Positions 17,575 to 26,378 of a stretch of 64,000 bases of DNA are shown piece by piece; the stretch's first letter is position 1, and each line of letters begins with the position of its first letter. The translations under genes and the position numbers were made by a program. The stretch comes from CADCUY01 sp964242735 (lineage in GTDB: Bacteria > Actinomycetota > Actinomycetes > Actinomycetales > Quadrisphaeraceae). The stretch is from assembly GCA_964242735.1 (NCBI GenBank), contig CAXTAK010000008.1, positions 62,001 through 126,000 of the forward strand. The letters are read 5' to 3'. The notes under the pieces are model-generated. The model searched no databases. It was given only the letters and a program-made list of their open reading frames with translations, and was not told the DNA's origin.

Positions 17575-17712
17575 TCAGGCGGACAGCTCGGTGCGCCCCT
17601 TGTGGCGCCGCGCGGCGAGGATGGCGCGCCCGGCGCGGGTGCGCATGCGCAGCCGGAACCCGTGCACCTTGGCACGGCGCCGGTTGTTGGGCTGGAAGGT
17701 CCGCTTGCTCAC
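17575..17712 (-). CDS. rpmH: 50S ribosomal protein L34
   Basis: A 45-residue ribosomal protein, nearly invariant across bacteria: KRTFQPNNRRRAKVHGFRLR with RTRAGRAILAARR. It begins with a GTG at 17712. It is the first gene of the minus-strand operon running away from dnaA; its stop is 14 bases from the rnpA start. Confidence 0.96.
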   Translation of the reverse strand: MSKRTFQPNNRRRAKVHGFRLRMRTRAGRAILAARRHKGRTELSA

Positions 17713-18012
17713 GAGGTCTGCTCCATCTGGTCTCGCCGGCTCGTCTCGCCGGGCGTGATCGCCGTCCGGGCGGTGCCCCGCGCAGTGGTGCGCGAGCCGC
17801 CCGGCGACCGCAACTGCTCGACGGTACGGGTGCCCGAGCGCCGGGGTCAACCCGGCCCACTACCCACAACAGGATGTACACAGGTTGTGGACAGGTCTGT
17901 GGATCAGTCACGATGTCCGACCTCGGCCCGCCGCTGCGGCGACCTGTGGGCCCCGACGGCCGCCGGTGCCCGGCCGGGGTGCTCGGCCGGGCCGAGGAGC
18001 GAGGAGCGTGGC
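17713..18012. promoter_or_regulatory. rpmH-dnaA divergent promoter region with two DnaA boxes
   Basis: This gap of about 300 bp holds the divergent promoters for rpmH and dnaA. Two DnaA-box-like sites in reverse orientation, TGTGGACAG at 17886 and TGTGGATCA at 17898, suggest DnaA autoregulation. No gene is seen. Confidence 0.7.
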
Positions 18013-19599
18013 GTGGCAGCAGAGGACCTCCCGCAGGTGTGGCGGGCCGTGATGGGCGCTCTCGGCACCGACGCGCGCGTCACCTCGCAGCAGCGCGCCT
18101 TCCTGCGCCTGACCAGGCCCCTGGGCCTGCTCGACGGGACGGCGCTGGTCGCGGTGCCCAACGAGCTGACGCGGGAGGTGCTGGAGCACCGCGTGCGCGG
18201 ACCGGTGCTGGAGGCCCTCGCACTGCAGCTGGGCCGCCCCGTCCTGCTCGCCATCAGCGTCGACCCCTCCCTCGACGGGGACGGAGCACCGGCGCCGAGG
18301 TCCGGTGCGGTCCCGGAGGGCCCCGCTGGCGCGGGCGCCGACGAGGACGTCGACGACGTCGACCCGGCGGACGCGGTGGGCGGAGCGGTCGGCAGCGCCC
18401 CGGGGTCGGCGCCGGAGGACGGCGACGGCGGGGGCGCCCACGGCGAGGGCCTGCGCCCGGCTGAGGACGGCGGTCTCTTCGCGGTGGACCGCCCGCTCAG
18501 CTCGACCCCGGGCAGCCGCCGGCCCCGGCGCGAGCGCGAGTCGCGGCGCGACGTCGAACCGGCGCGCCTGAACCCCAAGTACACCTTCGACACGTTCGTC
18601 ATCGGCGCGTCCAACAGGTTCGCGCACGCCGCGGCCTTCGCCGTCGCCGAGGCCCCGGCCAAGGCGTACAACCCCCTGTTCGTCTACGGGGACTCCGGGC
18701 TGGGCAAGACCCACCTCCTGCACGCCATCGGGGAGTACGCCCAGCACCTCTTCGTGGGGGTCAAGGTGCGCTACGTCAACTCCGAGGAGTTCACGAACGA
18801 CTTCATCAACTCCATCCGCGACGACAAGGCCGGGGTGTTCCAGCGCCGCTACCGCGACGTCGACGTGCTGCTCATCGACGACATCCAGTTCCTGTCGAAC
18901 AAGGTGCAGACGCAGGAGGAGTTCTTCCACACCTTCAACACCCTGCACAACGCCGAGAAGCAGGTCGTCATCACCTCGGACCTGCCACCAAAGCAGCTGT
19001 CGGGCTTCGAGGAGCGCATGCGGTCCCGCTTCGAGTGGGGTCTGATCACCGACATCAACCCCCCCGACCTCGAGACGCGCATCGCCATCCTGCGCAAGAA
19101 GGCCGTCGGGGAGCGGCTGCAGGCGCCCGACGACGTGCTGGAGTTCATCGCGTCGAAGATCTCGACCAACATCCGCGAGCTGGAGGGCGCGCTGATCCGC
19201 GTGACCGCCTTCGCCAACCTCAACCGCGCCGACGTGGACCTGCCCCTGGCGGAGGTGGTGCTGAAGGACCTCGTCACCGGCGCCGAGACCGGCGACGTGT
19301 CGGTGGCGACGATCATGTCGCAGACCGCGACCTACTTCGAGCTGAGCATCGAGGACCTCTGCGGGGCGTCCCGCTCCCGGGCGCTGGCCCACGCCCGCCA
19401 GGTGGCCATGTACCTGTGCCGCAGCCTCACGCAGCTCTCCCTGCCCAAGATCGGGCAGGCCTTCGGGGGGCGCGACCACACCACGGTGATGCACGCGAAC
19501 AAGAAGGTCCGCGACTCGATGGCCGACGACCGCACCGTCTACACCGAGGTCAGCGAGCTGACGAGCCGCATCAAGGAGGCTCACCGCGGCACCCTGTGA
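18013..19599 (+). CDS. dnaA: Chromosomal replication initiator DnaA
   Basis: About 528 residues. The N-terminal DnaB/DiaA-binding domain (VWRAVMGALG...) is followed by an acidic Gly/Asp-rich linker, the AAA+ domain (YNPLFVYGDSGLGKTHLLHA, Walker B LLIDDIQFLSNK) and the domain IV DNA-binding helix-turn-helix with the signature GRDHTTVMHANKKV. It melts oriC and recruits the helicase. The GTG at 18013 follows GAGGAGCG at good spacing; longer readings in this frame overlap rpmH and the intergenic region. dnaN follows after oriC. Confidence 0.95.
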   Translation: MAAEDLPQVWRAVMGALGTDARVTSQQRAFLRLTRPLGLLDGTALVAVPNELTREVLEHRVRGPVLEALALQLGRPVLLAISVDPSLDGDGAPAPRSGAVPEGPAGAGADEDVDDVDPADAVGGAVGSAPGSAPEDGDGGGAHGEGLRPAEDGGLFAVDRPLSSTPGSRRPRRERESRRDVEPARLNPKYTFDTFVIGASNRFAHAAAFAVAEAPAKAYNPLFVYGDSGLGKTHLLHAIGEYAQHLFVGVKVRYVNSEEFTNDFINSIRDDKAGVFQRRYRDVDVLLIDDIQFLSNKVQTQEEFFHTFNTLHNAEKQVVITSDLPPKQLSGFEERMRSRFEWGLITDINPPDLETRIAILRKKAVGERLQAPDDVLEFIASKISTNIRELEGALIRVTAFANLNRADVDLPLAEVVLKDLVTGAETGDVSVATIMSQTATYFELSIEDLCGASRSRALAHARQVAMYLCRSLTQLSLPKIGQAFGGRDHTTVMHANKKVRDSMADDRTVYTEVSELTSRIKEAHRGTL

Positions 19600-19965
19600 G
19601 GGGTCCCGCGGGTGGGCCCCGACCCTGTGGACGGAGGACCGAGAACGGTGGACATCCACCCCCTCATCGGTGGACGGCGGGGGGCCCTGCTGTGGACGGG
19701 CTGTGGACGGAACTCTGTCATCCACAGACCCACGGGGTGCCTGTGGACGGCCGTCCACAGGCCATCCACAGGCCGATCTAGGCCCTGAGCTGCGAGAACG
19801 GCATTTGTCCACCGTATCCACAGCGCCTACGACGACGACGGAACCCTCTACCTCCGGATCCGATGGTCCACGCACATCTGGGGATGGGGACGAGGTCGAG
19901 GTCACCGGTCTGTCGGTATGGTGCGCCCGCCGGCACGGACAGGACGACGACGGGAGGGGCAGCGC
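19600..19965. other. Origin of replication (oriC)
   Basis: The dnaA-dnaN gap is packed with DnaA boxes: reverse-oriented TGTGGACGG at 19626, 19691, 19702 and 19742, and forward sites at 19718 (TCATCCACA), 19751 (CCGTCCACA), 19762 (CCATCCACA), 19805 (TTGTCCACC) and 19814 (GTATCCACA). Several more half-matches (GGTGGAC) lie between 19648 and 19675. The clustering in both orientations is typical of actinobacterial oriC. Confidence 0.93.
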
Positions 19966-21138
19966 GTGAGGTTCCGGGTAGAGCGAGACGCGCTGGCCGA
20001 GGCCGTCGCGTGGACGGCGCGCGCCCTGCCCCAGCGCCCCCCCGTGCCCGTGCTGGCCGGGATCCTCGTCGAGGCCGACGCCGCGGGCAGCCTGCGGCTC
20101 TCCTGCTTCGACTACGAGGTCTCCGCCCGCACGGAGGTGGCCGCGGAGGTCACCGGACCCGGGAGCGCCCTGGTCTCCGGGCGGCTGCTCGCCGACATCA
20201 CCAAGTCCCTGCCGGCCCGCCCGGTGGAGGTCGTCCAGGACGGCGCGAAGCTCAGCGTCACCTGCGGGGCCAGCCGCTTCGCCCTGCTCACCATGCCGGT
20301 GGAGGAGTACCCGTCGCTGCCCGCGATGCCCCCGGCGCTGGGCACGGTCGCCGGCGACGTGCTCAGCGACGCCGTCGCCCGCGTCGCGCTCGCCGCGAGC
20401 CGCGACGAGACCCTGCCCATCCTCACCGGGGTGCGCGTGGAGCTCGAGGGCGACGTCCTCACGCTGCTGGCCACCGACCGGTACCGCCTGGCGATGCGCG
20501 AGCTGCCCTGGCGCTCGGCCTCCTCGAGCACCTCCGCGGTGGCCCTGGTGCGCGCGCGCACCCTCAGCGACGTCGCGAAGTCACTGGGCAGCGGGGACGT
20601 GACCATCGCCCTGGCCACCGAGGCCGACGGCGGCGCCGGGACCGGCGGCGTCGGGGGCCGTCGCGGGAGCGGCAGCGGCATGGCCGGCTTCGAGGCGGGC
20701 GGACGCCGGTCGACGTCGCAGCTGGTCGACGGCGACTACCCCAAGGTGCGCGCCCTGTTCCCCGCGGAGGCGCCGGTGACGGCGGTGGTCTCCACCCCCG
20801 CCCTGCTCGAGGCGGTGCGCCGCGTGGCCCTGGTCGCCGAGCGCAACACCCCCGTCCGCCTCTCCTTCTCCGCCGGTCAGGTGGTGCTCGAGGCCGGGCA
20901 GGGCGAGGACGCGCAGGCCTCCGAGAGCATCGAGGCCACCCTGAGGGGCGAGGACATCACCATCGCCTTCAACCCCCAGTACCTGCTCGACGGGCTCTCC
21001 GCGGTGGGGGCGCCCTGCGTGCGGCTGTCCTTCACCCAACCCACCAAGCCCGCGGTGCTCACCGGGCAGGACGAGCTCGACGCCGACCACGACACCACCT
21101 ACCGGTACCTCCTCATGCCGGTCCGCCTCGCGGGCTGA
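19966..21138 (+). CDS. dnaN: DNA polymerase III beta sliding clamp
   Basis: About 390 residues starting at the GTG at 19966 (VRFRVERDALAEAVAWTARA), behind GGGAGGGG. It forms the ring that tethers the replicative polymerase. All three clamp domains are visible: PVLAGILVEADAAGSLRLSC in the first, ILTGVRVELEGDVLTLLATD then RYRLAMRELPW in the second, and FNPQYLLDGLSAVGAPCVRL with YRYLLMPVRL at the end of the third. A Gly/Ser-rich insert lies after LATEADG. It is the first gene right of oriC. Confidence 0.95.
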   Translation: MRFRVERDALAEAVAWTARALPQRPPVPVLAGILVEADAAGSLRLSCFDYEVSARTEVAAEVTGPGSALVSGRLLADITKSLPARPVEVVQDGAKLSVTCGASRFALLTMPVEEYPSLPAMPPALGTVAGDVLSDAVARVALAASRDETLPILTGVRVELEGDVLTLLATDRYRLAMRELPWRSASSSTSAVALVRARTLSDVAKSLGSGDVTIALATEADGGAGTGGVGGRRGSGSGMAGFEAGGRRSTSQLVDGDYPKVRALFPAEAPVTAVVSTPALLEAVRRVALVAERNTPVRLSFSAGQVVLEAGQGEDAQASESIEATLRGEDITIAFNPQYLLDGLSAVGAPCVRLSFTQPTKPAVLTGQDELDADHDTTYRYLLMPVRLAG

Positions 21139-21225
21139 CCGACCAGCACTGCCGCCACGTCCTCACCCACCACGCCCAGCACAGCCCGCACCGCCACCAC
21201 CCCCTCCGCGCGAACAGGAGCCACC

Positions 21226-22227
<1,002 letters not shown>

Positions 22228-22252
22228 GCCCCGCTGCCGCCGCCCGCCCGAC

Positions 22253-23458
22253 GTGCACGTCACCCACCTGTCCCTGACCGACTTCCGCTCCTACGCGCGC
22301 GCCGAGGTGGCCCTGCGCCCGGGGGTCACGACCATCGTGGGGCGCAACGGGCAGGGCAAGACCAACCTCGTGGAGGCCCTGGCCTACACCGCCACCCTGG
22401 CCAGCCACCGGGTCTCCACCGACGCGCCGCTGGTGCGCACCGGCGCCGACCGGGCGATCGTGCGCACCGCGATCGACCGCGGGGCGCACCCGGCGCTGGT
22501 AGAGCTGGAGATCCTGCCGGGGCGGGCCAACCGGGCGCGCCTGAACCGCGCGCCCGCGACCCGGCCCCGCGACGTCCTGGGGGTGCTGCGCACGGTCCTG
22601 TTCGCCCCCGAGGACCTGGCCGTGGTGAAGGGGGAGCCGGACGGGCGCCGCCGCTTCCTCGACGAGACCCTCGTCGCCCTCGCCCCGCGCCTGGCGGGGG
22701 TGCGGGCGGACTACGCCGAGGTGCTGCGCCAGCGCAGCGCGCTGCTGCGCACCGCCCGCGCGCGCGGCGCACCGCCCGCGGCGCTGGAGGTCTGGGACTC
22801 CCACCTCGCCGGCGCCGGCGCCGAGCTGCTGTTCTCCCGGCTGCACCTGGTGCGGCGCATCGCCCCGCACGTGGGTCGCGCCTACCAGCAGGTCAGCGGC
22901 GCCGACCCCGATGCGCCCTCCCCCGCGCAGCTGCGCTACCGCAGCTCGGTGCCCGAGGTCGACGCCCTGGACCCGCTCGCCGACGGCGGGTCGCCGCTGC
23001 CGGGGCGCGCCGAGCTCGCCGCGGCGCTGCTGGCGGCCCTGGCCGAGGCGCGCCGGGCCGAACTGGATCGCGGCGCGTGCCTGGTGGGCCCGCACCGCGA
23101 CGACCTGGTGCTGGCCCTGGACGGGCTGCCGGCCCGCGGCTACGCCAGCCACGGGGAGTCGTGGTCGCTCGCGCTCGCCCTGCGCCTGGGCAGCTGGGCG
23201 CTGCTGCGCGGGTCCGGCACCGACGACCCCGCGGGCCCGGGACAGCCGGTGGTCGGCCCCGACCCCCGGGACGAGCCGGTGCTCGTGCTGGACGACGTCT
23301 TCGCCGAGCTGGATGCTGGACGCCGCCAGCGCCTCGCGGCGGTGGTCGCCGGCGCCGAGCAGGTGCTCATCACCGCGGCGGTCGACGACGACGTGCCGAC
23401 GGAGCTGGCCGGGGACCGGCTGCGGGTCAGCGGGGGGGAGGTGGTGGGCGATGGCTGA
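22253..23458 (+). CDS. recF: DNA replication and repair protein RecF
   Basis: 401 residues. SMC-like ATPase head: LTDFRSYARAEVALRPG, Walker A VGRNGQGKTNLVEAL, the signature region SHGESWSLALALRLGSW and Walker B PVLVLDDVFAELDAGRRQRL. It loads RecA at gaps with RecO/RecR. It starts at a GTG 25 bp after gnd; its stop overlaps the dciA ATG by 8 bases. Confidence 0.94.
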   Translation: MHVTHLSLTDFRSYARAEVALRPGVTTIVGRNGQGKTNLVEALAYTATLASHRVSTDAPLVRTGADRAIVRTAIDRGAHPALVELEILPGRANRARLNRAPATRPRDVLGVLRTVLFAPEDLAVVKGEPDGRRRFLDETLVALAPRLAGVRADYAEVLRQRSALLRTARARGAPPAALEVWDSHLAGAGAELLFSRLHLVRRIAPHVGRAYQQVSGADPDAPSPAQLRYRSSVPEVDALDPLADGGSPLPGRAELAAALLAALAEARRAELDRGACLVGPHRDDLVLALDGLPARGYASHGESWSLALALRLGSWALLRGSGTDDPAGPGQPVVGPDPRDEPVLVLDDVFAELDAGRRQRLAAVVAGAEQVLITAAVDDDVPTELAGDRLRVSGGEVVGDG

Positions 23459-24056
23459 GCCGGGTGACGACGCCGCTGCGGCTGCTGCTGCTGCGAGCGC
23501 CGCCGGGGACGCCACCGACGACGCTGCGGTGAGCGGCGGCGAGGACGACGCCGCCCGGGCCGCGCTGAACCGGGCGCGTGCGGCGGCCCGGGCCCGCGGG
23601 CACTCCTCCGGGACGCCCGCCCGCGGGGGTCGAGGCGCGCAGGGGACCAGCAGGAGCGGTGCCGCCGCCCCCTCGACCGCGGGCGCCGGACCCGACGCCC
23701 GCGACCCCCAGCGGGTGCAGGGCAGCATCGGCCGCCTGGTGGCCGAGCGCGGGTGGTCGCAGCCGGTGGCGATCGGGGGGGTGATGGGCCGGTGGCCGCA
23801 GGTCGTCGGCCCTGCCCTGGCCGAGCACTGCACCCCCGAGCGGTTCGAGGACGGGGTCCTGGAGGTGCGGGCCGGCTCCACCGCGTGGGCCACCCAGGTG
23901 CGCCTGCTGGCGCCGGTGGTGCTGCGCCGCCTCGGGGAGGAGCTCGGGCCGGGTGTCGTGCAGCGCGTCGTCGTCCGCGGGCCGGTGGCCCCCACCTGGC
24001 ACCGGGGCTCGCGGTCCACCTCCGACGGGCGCGGACCCCGCGACACCTACGGCTGA
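23451..24056 (+). CDS. dciA: DciA-like protein (DUF721)
   Basis: About 201 residues from the ATG at 23451. A low-complexity Ala/Asp N-terminus is followed by the DUF721 core: GSIGRLVAERGWSQPVAIGG, VMGRWPQVVGPALAEHC, PERFEDGVLEVRAGSTAWAT. In bacteria without DnaC, DciA works with the replicative helicase DnaB; this role is from family knowledge. It sits between recF and gyrB, as in mycobacteria. Confidence 0.88.
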   Translation: MAEPGDDAAAAAAAASAAGDATDDAAVSGGEDDAARAALNRARAAARARGHSSGTPARGGRGAQGTSRSGAAAPSTAGAGPDARDPQRVQGSIGRLVAERGWSQPVAIGGVMGRWPQVVGPALAEHCTPERFEDGVLEVRAGSTAWATQVRLLAPVVLRRLGEELGPGVVQRVVVRGPVAPTWHRGSRSTSDGRGPRDTYG

Positions 24057-24242
24057 CGCGCGTCCCTCGCCCACCGGCAGCCCCGCTCTGGTACCGGGGC
24101 ACGCTCGGGACGGTCGAGGCGCTCTCCGAGCCGCCCAGGGGGCCTCCAGGGGGTCCTGGCGGTGGAGCCTGCCCGCCCGTGGAGCGGGCTCGCGATACGA
24201 TGGGGGCTCGCGGCCCGTCGGGCCGCCGTGGACAGGAGAACC

Positions 24243-26378
24243 GTGACCGACCCCTCGACGCCGCTCGACGCCGCCCTCGGTGGAGCCCACGACGGAGCCC
24301 ACGACGGAGCCCGCGACGGGGCGTCTGCACCCGGCGGTGCGGCGGCGGTCGACCCGGGGTCCGAGGGTGGGTACGGCGCCGGCGACATCACCGTCCTCGA
24401 GGGCCTGGAGGCGGTGCGCAAGCGCCCCGGGATGTACATCGGTTCCACCGGCGAGCGGGGCCTGCACCACCTGGTCTACGAGGTGGTGGACAACTCCGTC
24501 GACGAGGCCCTCGCCGGTCATGCCACGACCATCGACGTGACGCTGCGCGCCGACGGGGGGGTGCGGGTGGTCGACGACGGCCGCGGCATCCCCGTCGACG
24601 ACCACCCCGTCGAGAAGCGGCCGGCGCTGGAGGTGGTGCTGACCGTGCTGCACGCCGGCGGCAAGTTCGGCGGGGGCGGCTACTCCGTCTCCGGTGGCCT
24701 GCACGGGGTGGGCATCTCGGTGGTCAACGCCCTCAGCGCCCGCCTCGACGTCGAGGTGCGCCGCCAGGGCCGCGTGTGGCGCCAGAGCTACGCCCACGGC
24801 GTCCCGCAGGCCCCCCTGGCCCCGGGTGAGGCGAGCGCGAGCACGGGCACCACGGTGACCTTCTGGCCCAGCGAGCAGACCTTCGAGGCGGTGGTCTTCG
24901 ACTTCGAGACCCTCCGCAGCCGCCTGCAGCAGATGGCGTTCCTCAACCGCGGCCTGTCCATCTCCCTGTGCGACGAGCGGCGCTCCCCCGCCGCCGGCGC
25001 CGCCCCCGCGACGGGGGCGGCCGACGCGGAGGACGCGGCGCTGACCGCGGCCGACGCGCAGGAGGACGCCGAGGCCCGCTCGGTGACCTACCGCTACGAC
25101 GGTGGCCTCGTCGACTACGTGACCCACCTGAACCGCTCCAAGCGCACCGAGGTGGTCCACCCCGACGTCATCGCCTTCGAGACCGAGGACACCGAGCGGC
25201 TGATGAGCCTGGAGGTGGCGATGCAGTGGACGACCGCGTACTCCGAGAGCGTCCACACCTACGCCAACACCATCAACACCCACGAGGGCGGCACCCACGA
25301 GGAGGGGTTCCGCGCGGCCCTGACGTCGCTGGTCAACCGGTACGCGCGCGCCGAGAAGCTGCTGCGCGAGAAGGACGAGGCGCTGACCGGCGACGACGTC
25401 CGCGAGGGTCTGACCGCGGTGGTGAGCGTGAAGCTCGGTGAGCCGCAGTTCGAGGGGCAGACGAAGACCAAGCTGGGCAACACCGAGGTCAAGGGCTTCG
25501 TGCAGCGCATCATGACCGAGCAGCTGAACGACTGGTTCGCCCGCAACCCCCGCGAGGCCAAGGACGTCGTCCGCAAGGCCATCTCCTCGGCGCAGGCGCG
25601 ACTGGCGGCCCGCAAGGCCCGCGACGCGACCCGCCGCAAAGGCCTGATGGACGGGGTGGGCCTGCCGGGCAAGCTCAAGGACTGCCAGTCGAACAACCCC
25701 GCCGAGTGCGAGGTCTTCATCGTCGAGGGCGATTCCGCCGGGGGCTCGGCGGTGCGCGGGCGCGACCCGCGCACCCAGGCGATCCTGCCGATCCGCGGGA
25801 AGATCCTCAACGTCGAGCGGGCCCGGCTGGACCGCGCGCTGGGCAACCAGGAGGTGCAGGCCCTGATCACCGCGTTCGGCACCGGTGTGGGGGAGGAGTT
25901 CACCCTCGACAAGCTGCGCTACCACAAGATCGTGCTGATGGCGGATGCCGACGTGGACGGGCAGCACATCACCACGCTGCTCCTGACCCTGCTGTTCCGG
26001 TACATGCGCCCCCTGGTCGAGGCGGGGCACGTGTACCTCGCGCAGCCGCCGCTGTACCGGATCAAGTGGAGCAACCGCGAGCACGACTTCGTGTACTCCG
26101 ACCGCGAGCGCGACGCGCTGACCGCAGCCCGTCAGGCCGAGGGCGCACGGCTGCCCAAGGACAACGGCGTGCAGCGGTACAAGGGCCTGGGGGAGATGAA
26201 CTGGGACGAGCTGGCCCGCACCACCATGGACCGCGCGTACCGCACCCTGCTGCAGGTGACCCTGGAGGACGCGGCGGCCGCCGACGCGATCTTCTCGGTG
26301 CTCATGGGCGAGGACGTGGAGTCCCGCCGCTCGTTCATCCAGCGCAACGCGCGTGACGTGAGGTTCCTCGATGTCTGA
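24243..26378 (+). CDS. gyrB: DNA gyrase subunit B
   Basis: About 711 residues from the GTG at 24243 (GACAGGAGAACC upstream). The GHKL ATPase is clear: LEAVRKRPGMYIGSTGERGL, EVVDNSVDEALAG, DDGRGIPVD, GGKFGGGGYSVSGGLHGVG. The TOPRIM part has VEGDSAGGSA and ADADVDGQHI. The N-terminal 45 residues are variable and contain a GAHD-type tandem repeat. A short acidic Ala-rich insert lies near residues 250-275. It forms the gyrase heterotetramer with GyrA, encoded immediately downstream with an 8-base overlap. Confidence 0.96.
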   Translation: MTDPSTPLDAALGGAHDGAHDGARDGASAPGGAAAVDPGSEGGYGAGDITVLEGLEAVRKRPGMYIGSTGERGLHHLVYEVVDNSVDEALAGHATTIDVTLRADGGVRVVDDGRGIPVDDHPVEKRPALEVVLTVLHAGGKFGGGGYSVSGGLHGVGISVVNALSARLDVEVRRQGRVWRQSYAHGVPQAPLAPGEASASTGTTVTFWPSEQTFEAVVFDFETLRSRLQQMAFLNRGLSISLCDERRSPAAGAAPATGAADAEDAALTAADAQEDAEARSVTYRYDGGLVDYVTHLNRSKRTEVVHPDVIAFETEDTERLMSLEVAMQWTTAYSESVHTYANTINTHEGGTHEEGFRAALTSLVNRYARAEKLLREKDEALTGDDVREGLTAVVSVKLGEPQFEGQTKTKLGNTEVKGFVQRIMTEQLNDWFARNPREAKDVVRKAISSAQARLAARKARDATRRKGLMDGVGLPGKLKDCQSNNPAECEVFIVEGDSAGGSAVRGRDPRTQAILPIRGKILNVERARLDRALGNQEVQALITAFGTGVGEEFTLDKLRYHKIVLMADADVDGQHITTLLLTLLFRYMRPLVEAGHVYLAQPPLYRIKWSNREHDFVYSDRERDALTAARQAEGARLPKDNGVQRYKGLGEMNWDELARTTMDRAYRTLLQVTLEDAAAADAIFSVLMGEDVESRRSFIQRNARDVRFLDV
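24282..24317 (+). repeat. 12-bp tandem repeat x3 in the gyrB 5' end
   Basis: Three adjacent copies of GGAGCCCACGAC (the third with one change) encode GAHD/GAHD/GARD in the variable GyrB leader, before the conserved ATPase domain. Confidence 0.9.

Noticed and set aside
17908..19905. Open frame of 665 codons opposite dnaA and oriC
   Set aside because: A composition-driven shadow; dnaA is unambiguous on the plus strand.
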